From Eukaryota sp. TZLM1-RC (lineage: Eukaryota; Metamonada: BaSk clade), in NCBI GenBank assembly GCA_040285825.1, contig JAUPSS010000002.1, forward strand, positions 2,356,001-2,420,000: 64,000 nucleotides of DNA, in the 5' to 3' direction. The notes under the pieces were generated by a model. The model was not told the DNA's origin. It saw only the letters and a list, made by a program, of their open reading frames with translations, and did no database searches. Position numbers and translations under genes: made by a program. Positions 21,144-31,918 of the stretch are shown here, one piece after another; position 1 is the stretch's first letter; the number at the start of each line of letters is the position of its first letter.

Positions 21144-21900
21144 TTTAATACTAGAATCGTTGACACATTCTCCAAAATTTCCCTTGGCAGCACAACTAGA
21201 ACAAGATTTACTCGTTCTATATTCATCAACTAGGAAATTTCGACAACCAAATCTTCTTAAGAGTTTGCGAATTTCGGTTCCTCGTATGGTTGTCCTTTTT
21301 CTTTTCCTTGTATTTCCTTTCGAGCTTCAGTCACCATAACCAATAGCTACGTCTTCAAGGGAGCCAAAGGTCAATTTGAATCTTTCCAACATGTTTTTTT
21401 CACTTCTTTGATTATTCGAATACGTTTGAAATTTTGTTTTTCTGAACCGTACATCTTACAAAAAATATTCATGTGAACATTGTATCGCTCAAATTCCTGG
21501 ATGTAATGACCAAAATGTTGGCTGAAACAAGATTTTTGTTGTCTGATTGATACAGATAAAGAAAATTGCTTTAAAATATGCAAAAAACTTCAAAGTCAAT
21601 TCTGACTGGGGAAAGGGAACAACAATGTGATTATTGATAGAAAGTTCATCAAAGTTTCCACCGATAATGGCTTCCCTGGCTTTGTTGAGCTTAGTCAATA
21701 ATTCTTTCTTCAAATGATTTTCTTGAATTTGTTCTAGTCTGAACTTTTTCAAGGGGATAATGTTTAACCAGTGCAAAACGTATTCGTGAAAATATTTGCT
21801 GAGATGATTGCCGTAGTTAATGGCAATTTGGTTGGCTGTGTAGTGGGAAACTCGATTCATTAATGTATTATCTGAAAATTGAATCCTTCTTTGAACAAGC
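21120..21900 (-). pseudogene. Fanzor nuclease remnant of a second type, RuvC-I region deleted
   Basis: The frame 21860-21489 carries a helical N-terminal or middle part (YFHEYVLHWLNIIPLKKF). After several stops the sequence reads SLEDVAIGYGD, RGTEIRKLLRRFGCRNFLVDEY, and RTSKSCSSCAAKGN. IGYGD with a following VDEYRTSKSCSSC is diagnostic of Fanzor: the Glu of DEY is the rearranged catalytic residue and CxxC opens the zinc ribbon. No DPG-type RuvC-I is visible between the pieces, so the middle is deleted or unrecognisable. It is a fossil. Confidence 0.68.
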
Positions 21901-21904
21901 TCAT

Positions 21905-22540
21905 TATCAAGATTTTGTTGTGCCCAAACAAGAAATTTACCTAAATATTTAACATGTAAATGTGGTAAACCTCTTTTGTTTACTCATCTTTTGAACTGTA
22001 AACACTGTATAACATTTAGAAGCAAAGTGCATAATAATGTTAGGGACCAAATTTATGTTATGTGCAAATCATATAGACTAGGTTCCTTTTTAGAGCCTTT
22101 GCTATCAAATTAATTCTTGATGACCCCAACATTGACAGTACGCGCTACAACAGAGCACCTATGGGTCTGACAAAAGGTGATTTGGTTGCTCTCGGCTTAA
22201 ATGGAAGTTTTTCCATTTCAGATGCCATGTCAATTGACCCTTGTAATTCTGCTAACGAACATTTCATTAACTCAAATGTCAACAATACTCTTCTTGCTGG
22301 TAAAAGATACAAAAATGCTCAATATGCGAAACCTATTTCTTCTGTCAACGAAAATTCTCATGCCCAATATACTTTATACCCCTTTGTGTTTTTTGCTCGT
22401 TTCTTTACGTAAGGCTGCCGTGGCATTCCTTGAGGATTTCAGTGTAGTGGTAAATGAAAAAACTGGCAGAATTTTCAATCGTGTTTACTGGCACAACAGG
22501 ATTGTATTTTCTATTTTTAAGGGAATTTTTTTTGACCAAA
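21905..22540 (+). mobile_element. RT-C retroelement fragment
   Basis: Begins at the zinc motif (CKCGKPLLFTHLLNC with changes) and continues through MGLTKGDLVALGLNGSF, SIDPCNSANEHF and NSHAQYTLYPFV. Frameshifts are present. The 3' end is cut by the RT-B copy that follows on the other strand. Confidence 0.78.
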
Positions 22541-24425
22541 ATTTTAATTTTATTCAAAACCTATAAATCAACATCTAAAAAATCCATCTCTCCCAAAACA
22601 AAAACACTAGATGTAACTCTCTCATAGTGAGTTCCAAGAGAAAGCAAAGCATCAGAAACCCTCTTCAACATCCCCTTAACAGTAGAAAACACAATTCTAT
22701 TTTGCCAAAACAATCTGTTGAAATTTCTGCCAGTTCTTCTCTTTACAATCAATTCTAAATCTTCCAAAAAATGTGAAGCAGTTGGTGCCAGTGAACCAAA
22801 CAGGGAAAATACAAATAAATACAAATTGTATTTTGCATGCTGTTGACTGGCCAATTTGGGCAAAGGTTCATTGTATGTTTTGATTTTGAAATTTTCAGCA
22901 TTTGAAAGAGGATTATGATTTTTGAATTAACAAGCCTTTCACCTGAGGCATTACAAAGATCATCAGACATTACATTTAATAAAATGAAGCTTCCATCTAA
23001 TCAAAAAAGAAGATAAAAAATATGAAGAACCTTTGGCACAGTTAGGTAGAGTGGAACATGTGAAATATCAGTTTGTGCCGTTTGCAATTTCTCTTTTTGG
23101 TAATATTGGACCTTCAGGGTTGCACCTTTTTGAAAATTTTAAAAAAGTGTTACTGAATAGGTCTGGTAAAACAATGAACTCCTCTTTCTGGTTAAATAGA
23201 ATTGTTTTTTGCATTTTCAAGTCTATTCCTACAATGATTTCAAAGGCACTTTTAGCTATCGGTGTAGAATATGAACGTAATGCTGTGAGTAGGTTCAGTA
23301 ATAGTGACGCTTGTTTGGAGGATATTGAATTCTAGATGGTTATTTTTATCTCAATAAATATTCCAGTTTTTTTTAAAAAAAAACTTCTACTGAAAAAAAA
23401 TCTAATCAAGGTAATATTACATCACCTCTATTATTCTTATGAAAATCATCTTCAGTATCAAACAGATTTGACAACAGAGGTTCCAAAAAGGATTCAATTC
23501 TATGAGACTTACACATACAATATAATTGGTCTCTTACAGCATCATGAACCTTGCTTCTAAAAGTAATAAAATGTTTACAATTTAACAAATGAGTAATTGT
23601 AATTTTTCGAGAACAATTACAAATTAAATTATGAGGTAAATTATCAGGCCAGATAAAAGAACAAAATCTCATATTCAAAGTCCAAGCGGAATCAGTTAAG
23701 AGAGTACCATAACCTTGAGGAATTGTTGTTACTAAGGCAGAAGAAGTACTATCACACATATCTTGGAAAAAATTTGCAAAAGTGGGATTCTTTTTCTTGG
23801 CCAAGCCAAGTCTAACATCAAATTCCAAGCTTTCAAAAATCTTTGACAATTTTATTGAAGCTTTTTACAGCAAAACTGCAAATTAAAAAGAGATCGGTTT
23901 GGAATTTCTTGAATTGATTGGGGAAAACATTTGGTCCAAATTTGTGGTGGCAATCTATCAAGTTCACAAGATAACTCATTCAAATATGGACTGCAACTGG
24001 GAACTAACAGATGAGAATCATCAGGAAATCTACGAGAAAATTCATCAATAAAATTCTTGCCTCCACCCAAAAAAGCTGATTCACACAAAATAGAAGCTTT
24101 AGTAAATCCAATACCACCCAAATTTGCTGAAAAAAATAAGTGATCTTTCAACATTCCTGGTTCTACATCCAATAAATCAGCAAAAAATTCTGTTCTCAAT
24201 GAATTAAAGGAACGACAAAAATCTAATGCTATGGAAGGAGCACAAGATCTCAAAATGTGGGTTATTCTCCCAGTGTAGCAAATTTTAAGCATGAAAAATT
24301 TAATATGTTTTTCTAGATTTAAAGAAGAAATTGAATCAAGTTCAATTGTCATTTTCTCCAAAATAACTTGTAATTCATTCTGAATTTGAGGCAAGTTTCC
24401 GAACCAACAACCAAGACTTCCTATG
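22541..24425 (-). mobile_element. RT-B retroelement, long copy, split by an RT-D insertion
   Basis: The upstream half (24425-23410) reads GCWFGNLPQIQNELQ, LEKHIKFFMLKICYTG, ANLGGIGFTKASILC, GLAKKKNPTF, LNMRFCSFIWPDNLPH and a zinc motif CNCSRKITITHLLNC, up to NNRGDVILP. The downstream half (22995-22541) resumes at LDGSF and gives the tail RTGRNFNRLFWQNRIVF. It ends in the RT-B terminus AGGTTTTGAATAAAATT. It covers thumb and nuclease regions but not the RT palm. Confidence 0.8.
23005..23400 (+). mobile_element. RT-D insertion inside the RT-B copy
   Basis: TCTAATCAA is duplicated at 22996-23004 and 23401-23409. The insert encodes only the RT-D tail (EEPLAQLGRVEHVKYQF, PFAISLFGNIGPSG, SSFWLNRIVFCIFKS) and an A/T-rich 3' end. 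A short 5'-truncated insertion. Confidence 0.82.
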
Positions 24426-26090
24426 AGGTTTTATAAACAATATGGTAACCCAAAAAATACATGTTTCTCTCCATGATAATCATCAAAGCACTGCAATAAA
24501 CATTCTTCTCCACACGCACTGATCTTTTTAGTATCTTAAACAATATAAATTTATTTATTTTAACAATTTAGTTAACTGATTTATTCAAACTTCATCGCTT
24601 GAGTTGATAAACTCACAACTAATAGGACGAAGCTGATTAAACATCAGCCAAAAATAAGTTAACGAAATCCACAAAACGACTCCAGAATTTTACGAATTTT
24701 ATTTGGGTTTGCAGTAGAAAAGATTTGATATCCATTTATGTCACTTGGAATTCAGTTCGGTTTGATTAATTACCTAAGATTAATTGAAGATAATTAATAA
24801 ACTACCTCAGTTTTTTCATCGAATAGAAGTAACAATGGCGACAAAACAAGCAGAACAGGATTTTGTTGAACAAATTTTGGTTCACTGAATCTTGTCCCAC
24901 TAGTTATGAGTTTATTTTATTCAGTGTTGTATTTCAACAAAATAACTAAATGCTGGATATTTGACTTTTATTCAAATTTATCAATTTATCAAAAACATCA
25001 AATTTTCAGCGGAAACCCCTAAACTCATTTAAAGGTTAATAACGTTACGTATGAATGCATCAAGTGGACCATCACAGGATAAGAACATCAACTGACAAAC
25101 ATTTGGAAAAACAAGCAAGAGAGATATTAAAATAATCATTTTGATTGATAAAATGATACAACTTACGAAGGCGTCATCAATTCATCAAGTCAGCATGATT
25201 GCTGTGTGATTTCTTGATACTCACCTTTTCAATCATGGGTTAAGAACATTTCACGACTTCCCTCTTAGTGGTAAAATTTTTGTTGTCTGTGTGTTGTAAG
25301 TTGTGAATAAGGTGTGAAACTGAGGTGATTTTGAAATCAACATGTCAGAATATTATCATCAATGATATTGTTTCTTTTTAGTATAATTTTTTTATTCTTT
25401 TTAACAACAACTATTTTATTGTTCAAAATAGACTTTTTAAAACAGTTAAAATCCTTTTCCTCTAAAATTCTGAACTAAAATTCTGTCGGTTCCATTTTTT
25501 ATTTATTACCAAGTTTTAGGACTTTAAGTTACAACCTATAGAATTTGGGGTCTCGGTTGAAGAAATATCTAATAAGTTATCACAATTCTTGCCAAATTGT
25601 TAGGTTGTTGACAAATTCAATCAGTATATGATATGAACATATACCTAAAGTTGAAGGACATATACCTAAGGTGTAAAGAGATTTATTACGAAGGCGAAAA
25701 CATTTTCTTCAGCTTCAGTGCAAGGGCGCAATTATACAAAAATTTTCCCTATTAACATTCAACGTGAAATACTGAGCTTGCAACACTTTTAAGCCACCAA
25801 CCATGGTGTTTCTATCATTCTACATTATCTACGACTTTGGCATTTTCAAACAAGGCAATTTGCTACGTGAGGGGTATCTATGAGAATATATTGTAAGACT
25901 AAACAACAACAGTTAATGAAAGAAGTGGTGGTGTTTGAACAACAAAAAGCGACATTTCTGATCATAGTCGCATAGGAAAAGTGAGTTTTTTGTAAAACAA
26001 AGGGTGATTCCAAAAACAAAACAAAGGGTAGTATTCCCTTTTGTTTCAACGACAGCTTCTGATTTCGTTACCCCATGACCACTAGCTGAT
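24426..26090. other. long AT-rich intergenic region with two small RT-A scraps
   Basis: 24600-24640 has a minus-strand scrap of the RT-A 3' end (AACTCACAACTAATAGGACGA). 24840-24945 has a plus-strand scrap reading TKQAEQDFVEQILVH followed by the 3' terminus. The remaining 1.1 kb shows no ORF with coding character and no RNA gene that I recognise. It should hold the promoter of the gene starting at 26091. Confidence 0.55.
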
Positions 26091-26927
26091 ATGCCCAGAC
26101 GCCGTAAAAGCAAGCGCAAAATCAGCAAGCAACCTCATGTTCTTCCCAAAGTGATTGTGAAGCAAACGCCTCCTACCAGGCCTAGAATCAACATTAACGA
26201 ACTTCTTGGACACTTGGTTGTACCCTCTCCATTAGAACCAATTAATTTTCCTCTCGATAGTCGTAAACTGCCAAACATTCCCACTCTGGGGACATTTCCT
26301 TTTTACGGATGCATGACTGTTCTTTCTTCTCCCATGTCATCCTCTGCTATCCTCCCTGCCTTGGCGTCAATAGATCAGCTTCCTGTCTCCCACGATCATT
26401 GTTTGCTCTACTTTCGCCCATCTGATCGTGCGGCAATCATCAACATTCCTCTCACGATCTCATCTCCATCCTCACTTTCTGATTCCCTCTACCAAATCCT
26501 TTTCGCATTGACCATCTCCAATTTAGTTTGCTTTGAAGTTGATCCAGCTACCGATCTTGAGTACATTGTTCATCAATTAACGACTGCTCAACCTCTACTA
26601 TTCGATTCTGTCAAGTTTGGTAGAACTTTTCCCTCTGATACTATCTTGGTTTTTGTCTGTGATTCTAATTATCCAGTTGAACCAATACTTGGGATTTTAA
26701 CTGATTCGACGTTTATTCCTTATCCCAGTCGGAATGTTCACGTTATCAATGACAGTTTGATTGGCCAGGTAAATAGAATTAATCAATTATTCAGTGACTC
26801 AGTTGTTTCCTTTGGATTAACAGAACAACAATGGTGGGAGTTGGTAAAAGCGAATCTATCTATTGCCTACAAAACATTTAATTCATTCACAAAGTACCAA
26901 AAAAGACCATCAATTAAAGGACGTTAG
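26091..26927 (+). CDS. conserved-looking protein of unknown function, 278 residues
   Basis: Single exon from an ATG at 26091. A very basic N-terminus (PRRRKSKRKISKQ) suggests a nuclear or RNA-binding location. It is followed by alternating hydrophobic strands (FPFYGCMTVLSSPMS, HCLLYFRPSDRAAIINIPL, ISNLVCFEVDPATDLEYI, DTILVFVCDSNYP) that look like a Rossmann or P-loop-type fold without a Walker A motif. The layout is faintly like the degenerate GTPase fold of SMG8/SMG9 or TSR1/BMS1 proteins, but no diagnostic motif confirms this. It converges with the coiled-coil gene across 95 bp. Real coding is likely from composition and clean length. Confidence 0.65.
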   Translation: MPRRRKSKRKISKQPHVLPKVIVKQTPPTRPRININELLGHLVVPSPLEPINFPLDSRKLPNIPTLGTFPFYGCMTVLSSPMSSSAILPALASIDQLPVSHDHCLLYFRPSDRAAIINIPLTISSPSSLSDSLYQILFALTISNLVCFEVDPATDLEYIVHQLTTAQPLLFDSVKFGRTFPSDTILVFVCDSNYPVEPILGILTDSTFIPYPSRNVHVINDSLIGQVNRINQLFSDSVVSFGLTEQQWWELVKANLSIAYKTFNSFTKYQKRPSIKGR

Positions 26928-27021
26928 TTATTAGTAGAATTGTTTATTTTGATTTGATAAGTAAAAATAAATATGAAATATGGCCTATTTAAATACAATA
27001 TATACATATAGTTTAAGTAAG

Positions 27022-27543
27022 TTAATGAGCTTGACTAAGTCCACTGCAGCGGGCCTTCAGAGAACTTATCCTGTTCAGTAATTCCTGCAACATTTCAGTT
27101 GCCTCCAATCCTGTTTGAGATTCATTTGTGTCATCTAATTGAGCCGAGAGCAATCTGTTCTCATCAGAAAGCTGCTGTATTCTTACTTCCTTTTCTGCCC
27201 TTTCTTTGGTAAAAAGCTCTACTTGACAGGTCAGTTCATCATTCAATGGGGTCAATGTATCCACTTGGTCTTGTAGAACTTGGTTATGATGTACTAGTTT
27301 GGAAATCTGTGCTTCACATTCCAAAAGAGTATTGCGTAGAGCAAGATTGTCCCGCTTTAGTTGATCAACTGATACTTCAAGGTGTGAGTTTTTATCAGAT
27401 AGTGATTCCATATTATGTGAAAGTGAAGTATTGTGTTCAACAAGTGAAGCAAGATCTTGACGTAAATTTACATCCAGTGTGTCCATTACAGAAGAGCGAC
27501 CGTCTTCCGACATTGAATCAAGAGATAGTTGGTCCAATTCCAT
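27022..27543 (-). CDS. small coiled-coil protein
   Basis: 173 residues, ATG at 27543. After an acidic N-terminus (LDQLSLDSMSEDG) almost the whole protein is heptad repeat: LVEHNTSLSHNMESLSDKN, LRNTLLECEAQISKLVHHN, VRIQQLSDENRLLSAQLDD. It may be a structural or adaptor protein that dimerises. No catalytic or targeting motif is visible and I do not recognise a family. The Fanzor copy 2 element ends 59 bp upstream of its ATG, on the same strand. Confidence 0.65.
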   Translation of the reverse strand: MELDQLSLDSMSEDGRSSVMDTLDVNLRQDLASLVEHNTSLSHNMESLSDKNSHLEVSVDQLKRDNLALRNTLLECEAQISKLVHHNQVLQDQVDTLTPLNDELTCQVELFTKERAEKEVRIQQLSDENRLLSAQLDDTNESQTGLEATEMLQELLNRISSLKARCSGLSQAH

Positions 27544-27602
27544 TCTTACAGATATTGTCTTTATCTAAGTGTTTTAGAGGGACTGAGTTTTGTGAAAGTT
27601 TA

Positions 27603-27876
27603 ACTGTGAATTTCACTTATCATGCATTCCCCTGTGAAATTCACTCCTGTTTTCAACTTTCTCAATGTCTACTCACAGGCTGTAAGAGACATGTAGCATC
27701 ATTTGACAAAGACAATCATGATCTTCATCAATGGGCTACCTCACTTAAATACACCTACTGCTTTCGCAGAACAAAGCCTCGCGACTTGATGTATCTAAGT
27801 GGATCTACCAAATGCTACTAGGGCATTTGTAGATCGGTCTCAAAAGTTTTAGTTTCTGTATGCTCACGTTCCCTAT
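27603..27876 (-). ncRNA. candidate Fanzor guide RNA region, copy 2
   Basis: Near-identical to 15917-16190. It lies between the Fanzor stop codon and the element edge, where the guide RNA scaffold is expected. A perfect 11-bp pair GTGAATTTCAC / GTGAAATTCAC sits at 27606-27616 and 27634-27644. RNA expression is not shown by sequence. Confidence 0.4.
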
Positions 27877-29813
27877 TCATCTCCTCAGCAGAGCATCTGG
27901 GCAAATGTATCTTTCCGGCCACAATTCCGCTTTCTTCTTAATTTGAATATTTTTTGCAGCGGAAATATCTCTGTCATATACTATTTGACACTCAGTACAA
28001 ATACGCATCTGCCATGAGCCTGCTTGAGCACTCTCGGCCATGCAACAACTTGACATTTTGCTTGTATTAAATTCACTGGTTGACAAGTGCTTCACGTCCT
28101 TTTGATAACACAACCATTTTCTGAAAGCCCTTGCTGATCCATATCGATTGACTTTTCGGCAATGAGAAGGGAAATTAGCAGAACCCACAGCAAGATAGAG
28201 TTTTTCAGGATGTCCAGCCAGCCTTTGAAATTTGTTGAGACTCTCTCTGAACCGTCTCTCTTTTCGTCTGCGGTTATCAAATTTAATTATTTTCCATTTC
28301 TGGCGATTACTTTCCAAATACACTTTCCTCCTGACCAAATTCCAATGGTTCAAATATTGGTTGAAATTTTGAACGGAATATTGGTTGGGAGAGTGTTTAC
28401 TGGGTGAAGGTTTTGTCATGTATCTTCTGCCAGTTGGACAAGGGATAACTCCACATTGATTATCATCTAAGAAGTAACCACATAATCTTGATTGGCCAAG
28501 ATCAACGCCGATAAGGGGGCTTTCAGGTATAATTTCGACTGGATGTGTGCGTCTTCGACGGGAAATTGTTTTAGTGCCCTTCAACTGTGCTTCACTGGTT
28601 TTGTTGGTATCAGGATCACTTTTCATTTCTTTATTTAATCTTCTTTTCTTTTTCGGTGGTTCATCCAGCTCATTTGTGTTTTCTGAGTCCTTATTTTTAC
28701 CTTCAAAGGTCAATGGCAGTTCATTACCATTAGTTTTCAATAAAAAATTTTTGAATCTATTTTTCAAACTTTTTCTGTTGATATTAAATTTTTGGTACGG
28801 ACATTGTTTGCATATTCGTTTCAGACATGTATTTTTGATCAACTTTGTTTCGGAAGATGATCCTTCAATAAGTGGGAATTTCTTCACAGAGTGGAGAATT
28901 TGTGAAGGAACCTCAACAAATTTCGAACTTTCATGAGAAGCTAAAGGCATCGTTCAAAATTTCTTCAAGTAATGCATAAGAGAGAAAAAAATGAGTAAGT
29001 ATTGTGAAATTTCAAGATTAAAGAGAAAAAGCTCCTCAATTTCCTTTGATGAAAAGGTGATTTTATCATGTGAAGGCAGTAGAGAAGCAGTGGCAGGAAA
29101 TCTTTGAAGATAAACTCACATGCATTTAATAAAAAGAATCTTTCTCTTGAATTATTCAAATTGAAATTGATGTAATGTTGAAGAACAGAATCAACAACTA
29201 CTTTTTCGGGTTGGGCTAATGGTTCATCTGGTGAAAGAGAGAGAAAATTATTGGCACAGACATTCGTTTTATCTAGAGCTCTACAATGATCACGAATGAA
29301 GTTGTTTGTTCAGGATTGACAAATTTTAGGTAAACTTGTCTCAACGATTGACGGGCCCGACAAGCAAGGCAATGAGAAAGCCCTTTTTTATTAATAAAAT
29401 TACATTTCTGAGACTGCAGCCAATCATTGAGGAAAAGATTGAATGAATTTTTATAAGGCACTGAAGAATTTTCCGATGAAGAAACAAGTGACATATCTTG
29501 TGGGCAATCAGAAAGAAATCCACTGTAAAAGATATGGAGTAATTGGTGTTGGCCTCTGGAGGTGGATGGCTTCGGAAAAAGAATTAGTGGTGATGACGGT
29601 CATAAAAAGAAACCATTCATCCTGTTCCACTAGAGCTCTAGATACCAACGGAAATTTTAGAAGAAAAGATTGAAGCAATAAAAAAGCTTCATCCCAAATC
29701 TCAGTGACCAAAGGAAGGTCAATCCGAATTTGTTGCACCACTGCAGGGGTCATTAGCGAGTTAAGTGCACAAGACCGAGTGAATACACGTAACACAGAGT
29801 GGGTGCCTGTCAT
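27877..29813 (-). pseudogene. Fanzor-type RNA-guided nuclease, copy 2: intact RuvC half, broken N-terminal half
   Basis: The frame 28950-27877 (357 codons) is unbroken and contains LIGVDLGQSRLCGYFL (RuvC-I), GSANF, SEFNTSKMSSCC, RICTECQ and VYDRDISAAKNIQ (RuvC-III). All three acidic positions and the four zinc cysteines are present. Upstream, the N-terminal region is spread over at least three frames (29813-29508, 29494-29273, 29159-28965), starting MTGTHSVLRVFTRSC. Copies 1 and 2 are broken at different places, so the common ancestor was intact when it moved. In life the protein would cut DNA guided by an RNA from its own 3' end. Confidence 0.82.
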
Positions 29814-29937
29814 GTAGTGAGAGTAAACTGTTCATCAAACAATTTTTACACTGAACACTCCAATTTCGACTTCTGACTGCCTGTTTTGGGAGGTTTTCCC
29901 TATTTCCACACTTTTCCCTCACTTCATCAACTAGGTT

Positions 29938-30839
29938 CTTATTTTTATCACTTACCTCCTTTTCCGAGTTTTAGAACTCCCCATGCACTCTTCCTACGTG
30001 TTTTTCTACTCATCTTTAATAATTATTGTTTACTAATAGTGTACCGATTAACTCCACACCTTCTACTTGTACAGAACTTTTTATATTACACTTTGATAAG
30101 AGAATGGCATTTCTTTAATCCACAGTACATTCCACAGCTTGCCGTGGTTGTGAAAGTCACAGCGAAGGTCGTTTTACATTATTGATTACAGTTGCAAGCA
30201 GCTTTCTTTCACATACATGGTGGACTTAATCTATTCACACATCAATTTTCCAGTCTCGAGGAACTGTCTAAAAGGGCTTATTTGACACCAAGACTACTAG
30301 TTGCTGTCGATACTCTCATATCATATTCAGCGAAGCATTTCGATCTTTATTTCACAAACATTCGCATGATTTACACATGGTAAGCCCGTGACGAAGAGAC
30401 ATCTCAATCTTGGTTCAATCTTGGTTCAATGAATTTCGTCCCATTAGTTATGATTTTAATTTGTCAAGTGAGATCTGTAATATTTATATCCAAGAAATTG
30501 TTAAGTTCAAACTAGCATTACTATTAATAGAGTGTTAAATTTTTATTTTTGTTTGAAATTTTTAGTAGGACAAATGTTTTGTTAGTAACATACGCCTCTT
30601 CCGGCAATGTGCTTTGAAAGAGCACGATATATTTCTGTATTTTCAAAATCGGTTTTTTCATATCCAATTTGTGTTTATTCACTATTTGCTGAAAACTTAA
30701 TGGGATTTCCAAATATTTATACTCTTCTTAGTTCCTATGAGTACTCAGCACACCCGCAGTTGTATTTATCTATAATAGAGCAGGTGACTCATAAAAATGT
30801 GAAAACATTTTTGTTTTCTTAAGCAAGATTTATTATTAA
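29938..30839. other. AT-rich region with an RT-A 3' scrap
   Basis: About 30400-30470 reads as the RT-A 3' end (ATGAATTTCGTCCCATTAG) with ATCTTGGTTCA repeated twice in tandem just before it. The rest has no recognisable gene. Confidence 0.45.
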
Positions 30840-31390
30840 TTTTGAACACAAACAAAGCAACTAAACAAAAAACTGAAGCTCCATATCCTCAATACAGGCA
30901 TCAACAACATCAAACCTCTTCAATGCGCGATTCTCATACTCTCTTCCTTATTGCAACAGTGCTTTGGTTATCAGTTCGGGAATTGCTTTAAGTATAATAA
31001 AGCAATTCTATTGTGCCAGAAATTGAAGTTCAACACTTTTCGTGATCTTTCCCTTATTCAACATCTGAAACCATCAAGAAATTTAATAGCAGATTTTCCA
31101 ATGTTACCAAATAGGGAAACAGCAAATGGAACCAGCTCATAGTTCAAATGCTCAACACGCCCACGCCGAGATAAGGGTTATTTGTACTTTTCTATTTTTC
31201 TCTTTTCAGCAAAGCAAAGTGGAGTTTCGTCCTTTTGGCAAAATCAATTGCTGATTCTTTACAAACATCAACAGTGACAACATGAACAACTTTGATCACA
31301 CCATCAGACCCGGGAGTATATAAATCAGCACGGCGTTTCCCGAAAGTATTATCAACTTCCTTTATGTGAAAAAAAGTCATTTTTGTGGGG
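30840..31390 (-). mobile_element. RT-D retroelement fragment
   Basis: 31370-31192 reads GKRRADLYTPGSDGV and VVHVVTVDVC (nuclease region). 31160-30870 continues as GRVEHLNYELVPFAVSLFGN and NFNFWHNRIALL. It matches the RT-D pieces at 8560-9262 and 23005-23400. A 12-base G run interrupts its upstream side at 31387-31398. Confidence 0.72.
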
Positions 31391-31534
31391 GGGGGGGGTG
31401 TAACTTTAATGAAAGATATCACTCTGTTACAGAAATCAAGAACAAGAATGTAAAGTGGAAGAAAATGAAACAAAAATGGAAACAATGAAGCATTTGCATG
31501 GAGACCAGCAATGAAAACAATTAGATAATCGTTA

Positions 31535-31870
31535 TCTTGATGCCAACGGAAAATTTAGAAGAAAAGATTGAAGCAATAAAGAAGCTTCATGACAAATCTC
31601 GGTGACCACAGGAAGGTCAGTCCGAATTTGTTGCACCGCTGCAGGGGTCAGCAGCGAGTTAAGTGCACAAGACCGAGTGAATACACGTGATACAGAGGGG
31701 GTGTCTGACATGTAGTGAGAATAAAGAGCTCATCTATCAAATTTTACACTTGTCACCCCATTTTCGACTTCTGGTTGCCTATTCTGGGAGGTTTTTAACC
31801 CTCAACTTGGTTTTGGGAGGTTTTCACTATTCCCACACTTTCCCCTCACTTCATAAACTAGGTTCATAAA
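31535..31870 (-). pseudogene. Fanzor type I 5'-end fragment
   Basis: Matches the first 60 or so codons of copies 1 and 2 and the leader upstream of them. It preserves the apparent original start at 31711 (MSDTPSVSRVFTRSC). The rest of the gene is missing. Confidence 0.78.
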
Positions 31871-31918
31871 CTAGGTATCCTTTGTAAAAGTTTCTGGAAT
31901 TTCAACTCTATGTAACTC

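Larger units (their letters stand above)
27603..29937 (-). mobile_element. Fanzor element, copy 2 (most complete)
   Basis: Its left edge coincides with copy 1 (ACTGTGAATTTCA). Its right edge is inferred from homology with the fragment at 31535-31870, which ends at the same AACTAGGT. Size is about 2.3 kb: 5' leader of roughly 120 bp, Fanzor gene, 274 bp of downstream sequence. No inverted repeats at the ends are visible. Confidence 0.75.

Noticed and set aside
15917-29937. Helitron identity for the Fanzor-bearing element because of the hairpin at its 3' end
   Set aside because: No CTRR 3' end, no TC 5' end and no Rep/helicase fragment. The hairpin is at the extreme edge rather than about 10 bp inside.
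31387-31398. 12-base G run as a G-quadruplex element
   Set aside because: A single homopolymer in a decayed RT-D copy; may even be a sequencing artefact. No grouped G tracts.
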